Positions 1 through 8,171 of a stretch of 20,977 bases of DNA are shown in pieces. The stretch spans positions 1 to 20,977 of the forward strand of contig CAYFWF010000030.1 of assembly GCA_964346815.1 (NCBI GenBank), in the 5' to 3' direction. The notes under the pieces are model-generated. The model did not search any database, had not been told where the DNA came from, and was given only the letters and a program-made list of their open reading frames with translations. A program made the translations under genes and the position numbers. Position 1 is the first letter of the stretch. Every line of letters starts with the position of its first letter. The DNA is from CAYFWF01 sp964346815 (GTDB lineage: Bacteria; Acidobacteriota; Aminicenantia; Aminicenantales; Aminicenantaceae).

Positions 1-1000
1 TCTTTTTATCTTTCGAGCAACGATTACTAGAGAACCACCCTTCCCAAACAATTCTTCTATCATAGAGAGGCATAAAAAAGAAAAACCAAATATGACTAAG
101 AACAAAACAGTCATAATTGTATCCTTACACAGCAGAAATGATGAGTCGGGCAGCCCTCTTTCATTTTTTTTCAAAAAATTAAATATAAAATTAGGGGTGC
201 ACCCGATTTTATTGAGGAATGTCTGAATCTGGCTAAAACAGTTCAATTCTGGATAGAAATAAGAAATATATTCAACTTTAAATCCATTCTTTCTTAGAAT
301 TCGTTCTAGAGTTTTTGATGAAAAGTGATGGACATGCCTCGGTGGATCGAGATTAAACCAAAGATCCTTTCCGAATCGTGCCTGATTGCTGTCAATATTT
401 TGAGTGGCTATAAAGATTATTCCCTCATCTTTAAGCCAATAAGAAGCGGTCTGGAGAACATTATTTGGATCAGGAATATGTTCAAGAACATGCCACATAG
501 TGATTACATCGAAAAAATTTGATGCGAACAATTCAGGAGAAAGATATCCTTGAACCACATTTAAACCGAACTTATTAACAGCAATATCTGAACTTCTCTT
601 TATTGGTTCTATACCGAACACTGCCCAGCCATCTTTTCTCGCTTCAACCAGAAATTTTTCTTTACCGCATCCTATATCCAGCAGCCTTCCCTCTCTTTTT
701 ACTATGAACGTTTTTTAAAACAATGCGATACCGAAATCTATTAAAAAATCTCATCAAAGGATTTACGAATATTCCAAATTTTTCTCTTTCCCTGCTGTAA
801 TAACCGCTTCTGTCGTAGATATCAGATTTTTTCGAAAAATAAAATTTGTCATCTAAAAAAACAAAACCACATTCTCTGCATTTAAAATACCTATATTTCT
901 GGCTTTCTCTATCGTCTAATGATTTTGCTTACAAATATACAGAAATATTCCCGGATGAACAGATTTCACACTTTCTGTTAATTTTTTTGATATTATTCAT
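1..1000 (-). pseudogene. Disrupted class I SAM-dependent methyltransferase, partial at the left window edge
   Basis: Read on the minus strand from an ATG at 1000, the sequence encodes a methyltransferase of the kind found in glycan loci. It has an N-terminal zinc-ribbon (CEIC, then CREC), a Rossmann glycine motif LLDIGCGKEKF, the motif-IV-like stretch FFDVITMWHVLEHIPDP, and a C-terminal hydrophobic segment followed by GGSLVIVARK. Two lesions break it. One is an in-frame TAA at 931-929 (codon 24). The other is a frameshift at or near the T6/A6 run at 711-716, after which the glycine motif continues in another frame. From there the frame stays open to base 1, so the 3' end lies outside the window. 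It starts 12 bp after the GT4 gene, as the last gene visible in the polysaccharide operon. The homopolymer position means a sequencing or assembly error is possible for the frameshift; the TAA needs a separate error. The methylated substrate is unknown; a sugar or glycan end is likely. Confidence 0.8.
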
Positions 1001-1012
1001 CTATTAAGAATA

Positions 1013-2185
1013 TTACAATTTCCTCTTCAAAGCCCCCTCATGAATTTTATTAACATTATCCATCTGCTTTTCAAGCGTAAATGTCTCTATCACTCTTCTT
1101 CGGCCAGCTTCTCCCATAGATATACGCAGACTTTTTTCTTGAATCAGCCTGATAACAGCACAAGCCATTTGAATAACATCATGAGGAGGCACTAAATATC
1201 CAGTTAAGCCATCCAGGACGATATCCCTTGGGCCTCCGTGATTAGTGGCCACTACTGGTTTTTCCATAGCCATTGCTTCTAAAATAACCAGTCCAAAAGG
1301 TTCGGGCCATTGAGATGGAAGAACAAAAATATCCATTGCGGCCAGCACTTCAACTATATCTGGGCGGAATCCGGTCAAGAAAGCATGGCCTTTTAACCCT
1401 AAATTTTCGATTTTCTTTTGCAATTTCTCCATGCGGTATTCTTCCCCTGAATAAGGATCTCCGACGATTAAATATTTTACCTCAGGATATTTTTTATGAA
1501 TCTCGACCGCCCCATCCAGGAAATACTCCTGTCCTTTCCAGCGGCTGACCCGGCCAACCATGCCGATGACAATTGCATTGGCTGATATATTTAATTCCTG
1601 TCTTATTTTTTCCCCGTTTATACCCGGATCAAATTTTGCAGTATCAATTCCGTTATGGATGAGTGCAATCTTTTTCTTATTTCCACTGTATCCTTTAATA
1701 AGATGGGTTTTCACTGCATCAGAGATTGCAATCACTCTATCGGAGCATAAAAATATAATGATGGATAAAATCCTCCAGAGGAAGCTCGGTTTGACTATGA
1801 TCTCATGGATATGCCAGATATGGTGCGCTCTCGATATCCTGGCGGCGACAGCTCCTGCTAAAACGCTGCATGTGTTACTGTAGACAATCTTGATTTTTTT
1901 TTTTCTGATAATGACAATTAATTTTATTACGGAGATCATAAGAAGAAAAAAATAGCTTACAATTCCTTTAAAATCGTAGAATTTTCTCCTCAAAACTCCC
2001 ATTTTCATGACTTGAACTGGAACTCCAAATTTTTCTATCTGATCTACCAAGGGGCCCTTCTGAGGTAAAATCACAAATGGATTGAATTTGGACCTATCGA
2101 TTCCATATACCAGCTTTGTTAAAACTACATCTGACCCATATAAATCCGCTCCAGAATGAACAAAAAGCACATTAATTTTCGACAT
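1013..2185 (-). CDS. GT4-family glycosyltransferase
   Basis: A retaining GT-B glycosyltransferase of 390 aa, the usual size for family GT4. Such enzymes transfer a sugar from an NDP-sugar to a lipid-linked glycan at the cytoplasmic face of the inner membrane. The N-terminal half has the GT4-type opening NVLFVHSGADLYGSDVVL and a hydrophobic stretch at about residues 78-94 that may bind membrane. The C-terminal nucleotide-binding half has GRVSRWKGQ (R212, K217) and the EX7E motif EPFGLVILE (E295, E303), then GGPRDIV. The start is an ATG with no clear Shine-Dalgarno, as for most of the AT-rich genes here. It lies 25 bp downstream of the GT2 gene and 12 bp upstream of the methyltransferase remnant, so co-transcription is likely. 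Donor and acceptor cannot be read from sequence. Confidence 0.93.
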   Translation of the reverse strand: MSKINVLFVHSGADLYGSDVVLTKLVYGIDRSKFNPFVILPQKGPLVDQIEKFGVPVQVMKMGVLRRKFYDFKGIVSYFFLLMISVIKLIVIIRKKKIKIVYSNTCSVLAGAVAARISRAHHIWHIHEIIVKPSFLWRILSIIIFLCSDRVIAISDAVKTHLIKGYSGNKKKIALIHNGIDTAKFDPGINGEKIRQELNISANAIVIGMVGRVSRWKGQEYFLDGAVEIHKKYPEVKYLIVGDPYSGEEYRMEKLQKKIENLGLKGHAFLTGFRPDIVEVLAAMDIFVLPSQWPEPFGLVILEAMAMEKPVVATNHGGPRDIVLDGLTGYLVPPHDVIQMACAVIRLIQEKSLRISMGEAGRRRVIETFTLEKQMDNVNKIHEGALKRKL

Positions 2186-2210
2186 CAGTATTTATTTTTT
2201 TGAAATATTT

Positions 2211-3149
2211 TCATTTTAATGTGCTCAATGCAAACGCAAACATCTGCCGCGATTTTTCCCGGTATCTTTGGCCGCCGCCAAAGAGGAATAAAAGAACATA
2301 GAACAAAAATCTCATGCCCAATCCTGCAAAAGCGATGAATCTAAAGGCGATCGAGGCACATATTCCATGTTTTCGGGAAATGTATTGTATCAATGCATTG
2401 ATTCCTTTTCCAGAAACTTTCTTCTGGCTTCCCCAGAGATAATGAATGACTTCTGCAGAAGACAGGTAGAAATTTCTCCACCCTGCTTTTTTAACTCTCT
2501 CACTCCATTCCATATCTTCAGTGTACATAAAAATTGATTCATCTAATCCACCGACACTATTAATAATTTCAAACCGTGTCATTAAACAGGTCCCTGCGAT
2601 CCAATCTAAATCAACCTCTTTCTCACTTTTTTTAAAAGCATCCTGTTGGATGTATATTCCCTTGAATATCTTGGGGAAAAAAATCGAAAGGAAAAAAAAG
2701 TAATTAAATGCAGTTAACAAAGAGGGGAAATATCCGCCAACTCCTCCTTTTTGCAATTTTCCATCCGGAAGTCTTAGCGCAGGGCCTACAATCCCAGCTT
2801 CAGAATATTTTTCTAAAAATATAATCAATTTCTGGACTGCATTTTTTTTTATAACCACATCTGAATTCAAAAATAAAACATATTTGCTGTTCCTGATTAA
2901 TTGAATGGCCTGATTGTTCGCTTTGGCAAAACCAAAATTATGTCTATTTTCTATCAATCTAACCTGTGGAAATCTTTGATGAATCATCTCAACACTTCCA
3001 TCGCTGGAGGCATTATCGACAACTATAACTTCATATGAGAGTCCGGAGATCTTTTCAAAAATTGACTTAAGACATCCATAGAGCAGATTTTTAGTATTCC
3101 AATTTACAATTATGATTGATAATTGAATGGGGATAAACGAATTTTTCAA
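2211..3149 (-). CDS. GT2-family glycosyltransferase (rhamnosyltransferase-like)
   Basis: An inverting GT-A glycosyltransferase of 312 aa. The opening LSIIIVNWNTKNLLYGCLKS, the donor-site motif VIVVDNASSDGS (41-52), NFGFAKANNQAI (71-82) and the LNSD metal-site motif (94-97) are typical of the WbbL/RfbN-like branch, where many members move rhamnose. The YTEDMEWSER stretch (209-218) supplies the catalytic-base region. A hydrophobic segment near 262-292 probably anchors the C terminus. The start is TTG at 3149; the preceding in-frame stop is the terminator of the AlkP gene at 3167-3165, so no upstream start is possible. A rhamnosyl role would fit rmlD in the same locus, but this is inference. The spacing of 15 bp to the upstream gene supports an operon. 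Confidence 0.92.
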   Translation of the reverse strand: MKNSFIPIQLSIIIVNWNTKNLLYGCLKSIFEKISGLSYEVIVVDNASSDGSVEMIHQRFPQVRLIENRHNFGFAKANNQAIQLIRNSKYVLFLNSDVVIKKNAVQKLIIFLEKYSEAGIVGPALRLPDGKLQKGGVGGYFPSLLTAFNYFFFLSIFFPKIFKGIYIQQDAFKKSEKEVDLDWIAGTCLMTRFEIINSVGGLDESIFMYTEDMEWSERVKKAGWRNFYLSSAEVIHYLWGSQKKVSGKGINALIQYISRKHGICASIAFRFIAFAGLGMRFLFYVLLFLFGGGQRYREKSRQMFAFALSTLK

Positions 3150-3164
3150 CGTCTCAATTCTTGC

Positions 3165-4829
3165 TTATTCATCTATATAACCTAAACCTTCCAGTCTCTC
3201 TCTGATTCTTTCTTCTTCTTTTTTTGATAGAGAAACGGCGTCTTCCTTTATTTTTATTCCCGTTTCATCATCCCGGTACTTTATTGGATTCATCTTTAAA
3301 AAATTATGATCAACCACAGATGTCAGGACCTTTCCATCCATGTTTCTCGGAATTTCTTCATTCATGAGATAAAGTACTGTGGGTGCTAAATCAATAATCT
3401 CGGCTCCTCTAAGATTCGCTCCTTTCTGAATATTTTTTCCGTAAAAGATGGCTATCCCATTTAACTTATGTGTACCTGTCTGATACATATCATATTTTGA
3501 ACTGTATCTCCCAAATTTAGGATATTTCCCCCATAAAACTTCACAGGAATATGAAAATTCTTTTTTTGAAAGATAAAGATCATCCTTCCATCTAATCAAT
3601 AAATCAGGGGCCAGCTCCAAATTTGGGCCGTGATAAAGTTCCTCTCTTCTATAGACTTTATCGACTGCTTTTTCATTCGTATCAGGATCCTTTAATCCCT
3701 CCAATCCAGATATAATCATTTTGCATAGTTCTTCATACTCTTTGCCTGGTTTAATGATACCCTGTGGTTCTCTCCCTCTGAGATTAATGCAGATATTGCC
3801 TTGGTTGCCGATCGAGTAAGCTTTAGTGTTTGACCATTCTATCTCTGAAAATTCTAAAAAAGATTCTAGACCTGACCGCAAATCTTTCATTCTTTTCAAC
3901 CTTCCTTTTATAGCCGAAGGAAGATATCTTTGTGAGAAATAAATTAAATTTTTCATATACTTTTTGGATAATTTCTTTACCAATCCACTGGAATCTGTAT
4001 TTTTATAATTCAAAAGACCTAACTTGTTTAAATACGTGTCAAGATAAAATATTTTTTCAATCGGTCCAGCGCCATGATCAGACATGATCATCAAAGTATA
4101 ATCATGAGGAAAAATTCTTAAGAATTTTTCCAGCAAATTATCAATCTTTTCATATATTTTAAAAATAGCATTAGAAAAAGGGCCATCTTTCCCTGTAAAC
4201 TCCCAGAAGCAATGCTGGACAGCATCAGTCTCATTTATGACCTCCATGAAAAAATCAAATTCCTCCTTTATAAAAAGCCTATCCATTATTTCAAAACGTC
4301 TTTCCACGGCTTCAAGTGAATCTTCTAAATATTTTCTATGATTCTTTCCAGAAGTATCAACAGCTATTAGATGCCTGTCAGAAATCTCTTCGGCTAGACT
4401 CTCAGGATAGGTGTAATTCGAATGGATATCAGGTGTATCAATTCCTGACACCAGAAAGCCATTGACAATTTCCGGCGGATACGTCATTGGAACATTTACC
4501 ACGCAAACCCTTTTTCCTCGTTCGCTTAAAATCTTCCAAAAAGTCTTTCCCGATCGCATAGAAGCATTTACCAGATCTCTTTTGTAGCTCCCTATACGAC
4601 GCCTGACAAAATCGTACACTCCATGTTTGCCAGGATTCATTCCTGTCATAAAAGAGCTCCAAGCAGGAGCAGTCAAAGGATGTATAGTCGACCCAAGATA
4701 ACCATAGCTTCCCGAATCCATCAATTTTTTGAACGTTGGCAGTTCTCCATTTTTAATCCATGGTATGATTAAATCGAAAGTCGCACCGTCTAAGCCCAGG
4801 ACAAATATTTTATTATACATTTTCGTCAT
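3165..4829 (-). CDS. Alkaline-phosphatase-superfamily phosphodiesterase/nucleotide pyrophosphatase with ERLxxLGYID tail
   Basis: A 554-aa AlkP-superfamily enzyme (type I phosphodiesterase/nucleotide pyrophosphatase branch). The expected two-metal site is complete: D14 (LGLDG), nucleophile T53 (PLTAPAW), D202 and H206 (TDAVQH), D251 and H252 (SDHG), and H454 (TGTHKLNG). There is no signal peptide or membrane segment, so it should act in the cytoplasm. The substrate is unknown; a nucleotide-sugar or lipid-phosphate intermediate is possible given its place between Wzz and two glycosyltransferases. After the catalytic domain (to about residue 503) there is a roughly 50-residue extension ending in a charged helix that finishes ERLEGLGYIDE. 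The same ending closes the ribbon-helix-helix protein at 12358-12573. The start could also be the ATG at 4820; neither has a clear Shine-Dalgarno. The second AlkP gene at 10682-12055 is a paralog without the tail. Confidence 0.88.
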   Translation of the reverse strand: MTKMYNKIFVLGLDGATFDLIIPWIKNGELPTFKKLMDSGSYGYLGSTIHPLTAPAWSSFMTGMNPGKHGVYDFVRRRIGSYKRDLVNASMRSGKTFWKILSERGKRVCVVNVPMTYPPEIVNGFLVSGIDTPDIHSNYTYPESLAEEISDRHLIAVDTSGKNHRKYLEDSLEAVERRFEIMDRLFIKEEFDFFMEVINETDAVQHCFWEFTGKDGPFSNAIFKIYEKIDNLLEKFLRIFPHDYTLMIMSDHGAGPIEKIFYLDTYLNKLGLLNYKNTDSSGLVKKLSKKYMKNLIYFSQRYLPSAIKGRLKRMKDLRSGLESFLEFSEIEWSNTKAYSIGNQGNICINLRGREPQGIIKPGKEYEELCKMIISGLEGLKDPDTNEKAVDKVYRREELYHGPNLELAPDLLIRWKDDLYLSKKEFSYSCEVLWGKYPKFGRYSSKYDMYQTGTHKLNGIAIFYGKNIQKGANLRGAEIIDLAPTVLYLMNEEIPRNMDGKVLTSVVDHNFLKMNPIKYRDDETGIKIKEDAVSLSKKEEERIRERLEGLGYIDE

Positions 4830-4880
4830 ATCAGAAAAGGAGTAACTTTAGCATTTTCTTAATATCGGTAAAGGTCCCTC

Positions 4881-5870
4881 TTATTTTGCTTTTTTTATAT
4901 AATCGAAGAAAAATGCCAATATCGTGAATACCATAAAGCTTAATATCCCAGCGATTAAAATACTTAGTTTCTTTTTTGGATAAACCGGTGAAATCGAAGA
5001 AGCAGGCTCCTTTATAATCTTTGCTCTGTCTATTCTCCCCTTCCTCTCTTTTAGGTTCGCGATCATATTATCTATTTTTGAAATGGTTGCCTCCTCTTCT
5101 TGCACACTTGAATGAACATCTTCCTCCTGCAGCCTTTCTTCGCTTAATTTTTCATTTAGAATATCATAGTACTGTAAGCTCTGCTGGATTTCGTTGGAAT
5201 ACAAAAGCAATCCAAGACTTTCAATATCGCTCCGGTTCTCCTTTCTTAAGACTGTCAACTGTTCTTTTTCAAGCTCGTTTATCTTATCCCTGACAGATTT
5301 TATTTCTGCAGTAATATCTTTCTTCCTTTGGTCGATTATTTTCAACCTCTTATTTAGAATCTGAATCTCCCTTATTCTTCTCTCTCTTTCAATTTCATTC
5401 GCTTTGATCTTTGCGTCTATGTTATTGAATTCCACCTCAATCTTCTCATCCATTTCCTCCTTAATAAACTCTAAAAGAGATTGTAAAATCCGTTTTCCCA
5501 GGGAAATATCCTCTTCATTTACCCAAATTCGGGTTAACAATGTATCCCTTATGTTTTCAGCCCTAAATCTAGGCAGTTGCTCTTCTCTGACGTTTAATTG
5601 CGCCGCAATTACAGCATTATATGATTTATGTATAACTTTATTCGCAATCTGTTCAGGAGTTTCAACAACAATTTCTTCAATATTTCCAGATTGATCCTCA
5701 ACGAAAAACTTCCCTGGTTGAATAATGGCATCGACCTCATAGACAGGTTTTATAATAAAACTCACAATGCCAGTTATAATCATACACAGAAGAGTTCCAA
5801 TGATGATAATCCATTTTCTCTTCCATAAAATATTTAAATAGTCGATCAATTCCAATTCTTTCTTTTCCAT
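4881..5870 (-). CDS. Wzz-type polysaccharide chain-length determinant / co-polymerase
   Basis: An inner-membrane polysaccharide co-polymerase of about 329 aa that should set chain length of the glycan. The N-terminal Wzz domain begins ELIDYLNILWKRKW and leads directly into TM1 (roughly residues 20-44). A periplasmic region follows with a long heptad-like coiled coil (about 145-280). A proline-containing EPASSISPVYPKKK motif comes just before TM2 near the C terminus, and the protein ends shortly after, so no tyrosine-kinase domain is fused. The open frame extends to a TTG at 5888, but the ATG at 5870 has an AGGTG Shine-Dalgarno at proper spacing and was chosen. It is the first gene of the AT-rich downstream part of the locus. 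Wzy polymerase and Wzx flippase are not in the window and may lie to the left. Confidence 0.9.
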   Translation of the reverse strand: MEKKELELIDYLNILWKRKWIIIIGTLLCMIITGIVSFIIKPVYEVDAIIQPGKFFVEDQSGNIEEIVVETPEQIANKVIHKSYNAVIAAQLNVREEQLPRFRAENIRDTLLTRIWVNEEDISLGKRILQSLLEFIKEEMDEKIEVEFNNIDAKIKANEIERERRIREIQILNKRLKIIDQRKKDITAEIKSVRDKINELEKEQLTVLRKENRSDIESLGLLLYSNEIQQSLQYYDILNEKLSEERLQEEDVHSSVQEEEATISKIDNMIANLKERKGRIDRAKIIKEPASSISPVYPKKKLSILIAGILSFMVFTILAFFFDYIKKAK

Positions 5871-5905
5871 TTTGGCACCTATTTCCAAATATTGATACTT
5901 AAATC

Positions 5906-5934
5906 CTTTTAAATGTTTCGCTCGAAATAGTCAA
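5906..5934 (-). promoter_or_regulatory. Possible weak sigma70-type promoter before the Wzz-like gene
   Basis: On the minus strand a TTGACT box (5934-5929) is followed after 17 nt by TAAAAG (5911-5906), in the 73-bp gap between rmlD and the Wzz-like gene. The -10 match is poor. The position coincides with the change in base composition, so a separate promoter for the downstream module would make sense, but this is only a candidate. Confidence 0.3.
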
Positions 5935-5943
5935 GGATAACGG

Positions 5944-6798
5944 TCATTGAAGTCGTAAATCAGAAAGACACCTGCCCAGAGAATCCTTCCATGAAGGAAG
6001 CTCCTGGTTAAGGATCGACTTAATCTCTATAAGGTCCAAAACTGAGTATTTGGGTCGCCGGGCAGGTTGAGAGAATTCTGCTGCACTAATTGGAATGATC
6101 CTAACAGTCAGCCCGCTCTTCTCTGTAATCTCTTTAGCGAACTCACACCAGCTGATCCCACCTGGAGTGCTGTCTGTTACATGATAAATTCCGAACTTCT
6201 TTGTTTGGATGAGCCTGTCGATCACTCGGGCCAGCGTCACAGTCCAAGTGGGAGATCCTTTCTGGTCATCCACCACCCGCAGTTCTTTCTGTTTTTTCGC
6301 CAGGTCGAGGATCTTGTACACAAAGTTTTTCCCGTACTTCCCGTAAAGCCAGCTTGTCCGGACGATGTAGAATTTATGCCCAATCTGCTGGATGTACTCT
6401 TCGCCCGCCAGTTTGGACCTTCCGTAGGTATTAATGGGATTCGGGAGATCATCAGTCGTGTAAGGATCCTTCTTGGTCCCGTCGAACACATAGTCGGTGC
6501 TGATGTGGCATAAATCGATGTCAGAATCTTTACAGACAAGGGCTAAATTTTGGGCGCCTACTCCGTTTATTAGGAAGGCTTTGTCCGGTTCTTCTTCTGC
6601 CTTGTCGACATCAGTATAGGCCGCACAGTTGATGAGGACGTCCGGGTCAATATCCCTGACCGTTTTTTGGAGCCCTTCCAACTGGGTGATGTCCAATTCT
6701 TCGACATCGGTCGCAAACACCTCATGCTCATTTTCCTCCAGGATGCAGACCAGGTCTGTTCCCAACATTCCCCTTGCACCGGTGACCAGGATTCTCAT
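5944..6798 (-). CDS. rmlD: dTDP-4-dehydrorhamnose reductase
   Basis: This enzyme reduces dTDP-4-dehydro-L-rhamnose with NAD(P)H to dTDP-L-rhamnose, the last step of the rhamnose donor pathway in the cytoplasm. The 284-aa length is normal. Seen in the sequence: Rossmann motif GARGMLG (G7, G10, G13), NCAAYTDVDKAEEEPD (57-72), the SDR catalytic set T101 in STDYVFDG and Y125-x3-K129 in TYGRSK, then VRTSWLYG (146-153) and the C-terminal RRPKYSVLD typical of RmlD. The ATG follows a palindromic repeat and has only a weak Shine-Dalgarno. It lies 48 bp downstream of ugd. rmlA, rmlB and rmlC are not in this window, so the pathway must be completed elsewhere or the enzyme serves a related sugar. Confidence 0.93.
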   Translation of the reverse strand: MRILVTGARGMLGTDLVCILEENEHEVFATDVEELDITQLEGLQKTVRDIDPDVLINCAAYTDVDKAEEEPDKAFLINGVGAQNLALVCKDSDIDLCHISTDYVFDGTKKDPYTTDDLPNPINTYGRSKLAGEEYIQQIGHKFYIVRTSWLYGKYGKNFVYKILDLAKKQKELRVVDDQKGSPTWTVTLARVIDRLIQTKKFGIYHVTDSTPGGISWCEFAKEITEKSGLTVRIIPISAAEFSQPARRPKYSVLDLIEIKSILNQELPSWKDSLGRCLSDLRLQ

Positions 6799-6807
6799 TT
6801 CGCTTTA

Positions 6808-6844
6808 TGAGATTGCCACACTCGCTTCGCTCACTCGCATGACA
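6808..6844. repeat. Dispersed palindromic repeat, copy 1 (shortened)
   Basis: Between ugd and rmlD. On the minus strand it reads TGTCATGCGAG, then a short GC-rich centre containing GAGCGAAGCGAG, then GTGGCAATCTCA. The outer arm matches the family seen at 10488, 12149, 18288 and 19505. It fills nearly all of the 48-bp spacer and lies right before the rmlD start codon, where it could fold in the mRNA. Confidence 0.65.
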
Positions 6845-6846
6845 GC

Positions 6847-8151
6847 CTATTTCCGTCCGATCGAATAATACTCGAAGCCCAGATCTCTGACCCTCACAGG
6901 GTCGAAGATATTCCTCCCATCCACGATGATAGGGTTGTCCATTTCTTCCCTGATCCTGTTCAAATCCAGCTCTTTGAACTCCTCCCACTCGGTGACGATA
7001 AGAAGGGCATTGGCACCATCCGCTGCCTCGTATGGGGAAGAGACGTAATGAACCGCGGGAAGCTTATCAGGAAACAATTTCTTCATATTTTCCGCTGCCT
7101 GAGGGTCGTAGAGAGAAAGGAATGCTCCCTCCTCGAGCAGCGCCTTGACCAGATGGATGCTCGGCGCATTCCGGATATCATCGGTCTCGGGCTTGAAGGA
7201 AAGACCCAGCACCGCGATTTTTTTATCCTTGAGGATCCACAGCGCTTTTTTTATTTTATCGATGAACGCTGCCACCCGGCCCGTGTTGATCCTGTCGACC
7301 TCCTTCAAAAGGTCGAGATTGACTCCCAGGTCCTCTCCGATTTTGATCAATGCCCGGACATCCTTGGGAAAACAGGAGCCTCCATAGCCCAGTCCTGCGC
7401 GCAGAAAGCGGGATCCGATCCGGGAATCGAGCCCCATCCCTTCAGCCACAAGCTCCACATCTGCATCCGTCCTTTCACACAAATTAGCCATGAGATTGAT
7501 AAACGAGATCTTCATGGCCAAAAAAGAATTGGACGCATGCTTGATCAGCTCTGCCGTGTCGATATTGGTGATGACGATTTTATCCTTATATTTTTTATAA
7601 ATTTTTACGAGCAGATCTCTGGCTTTATCCGTTTCCACTCCGATGATGATGCGGTCCGGATTCAAAAAATCCGACACTGCCGATCCTTCCCTCAGAAATT
7701 CGGGATTCGAAGCTACATCGAAATCCACGTCTTTCTTTTTGTAGAGATTGATGGTTCGTTTGATCCAGGAAGATGTTTGTACCGGGACCGTACTCTTCTC
7801 GACGACGAGCTTGTATCCATTGAGGTTTTTGGCGATGTCCCGGGAAACGGCCTCCACATAGCACATATCTGCGCTGCCATCCTCTCTTTGGGGAGTATTC
7901 ACGCAGACGAACAAGACCTCAGAGGATTGGATTGTTTTGTCCAGATCATGACTGAATGAAAGTCTGGCTTTCTCCAGATTGGTCTTGAGCATTTCTTCCA
8001 GACCGGGTTCATAAAAATGCGCTTTCCCTTGAGAGGCTTTTTCGACTTTATCGGGAACCACATCCGTTCCGATGACCTGGTGGCCCAGTTCTGCCAAGCC
8101 AGCGGCCGTGACCAGGCCGACATAGCCAGTGCCGATCACTCCAATCTTCAT
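6847..8151 (-). CDS. ugd: UDP-glucose 6-dehydrogenase
   Basis: It oxidises UDP-glucose twice with NAD+ to UDP-glucuronate, a donor for acidic capsules. The 434-aa length fits the bacterial family. N-terminal NAD-binding motif GTGYVG (7-12); NPEFLREGSAVSDF (149-162), which is diagnostic of UDP-glucose dehydrogenases; K204 and N208 in ELIKHASN; catalytic C260 in GYGGSCFPKD with D264; C-terminal UDP-binding domain with GLSFKPETDDIRNAPS (316-331). A clean GGAGAG Shine-Dalgarno precedes the ATG. The gene starts 20 bp after the WbpA-like dehydrogenase, its paralog, with which it should be co-transcribed. Confidence 0.95.
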   Translation of the reverse strand: MKIGVIGTGYVGLVTAAGLAELGHQVIGTDVVPDKVEKASQGKAHFYEPGLEEMLKTNLEKARLSFSHDLDKTIQSSEVLFVCVNTPQREDGSADMCYVEAVSRDIAKNLNGYKLVVEKSTVPVQTSSWIKRTINLYKKKDVDFDVASNPEFLREGSAVSDFLNPDRIIIGVETDKARDLLVKIYKKYKDKIVITNIDTAELIKHASNSFLAMKISFINLMANLCERTDADVELVAEGMGLDSRIGSRFLRAGLGYGGSCFPKDVRALIKIGEDLGVNLDLLKEVDRINTGRVAAFIDKIKKALWILKDKKIAVLGLSFKPETDDIRNAPSIHLVKALLEEGAFLSLYDPQAAENMKKLFPDKLPAVHYVSSPYEAADGANALLIVTEWEEFKELDLNRIREEMDNPIIVDGRNIFDPVRVRDLGFEYYSIGRK

Positions 8152-8171
8152 GGCTCTCTCCTTTGAATTCC

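Noticed and set aside
7048..7959. 303-codon plus-strand open frame
   Set aside because: It is wholly antisense to ugd, whose motifs are complete; the translated frame shows no recognisable domain and has no ribosome site.
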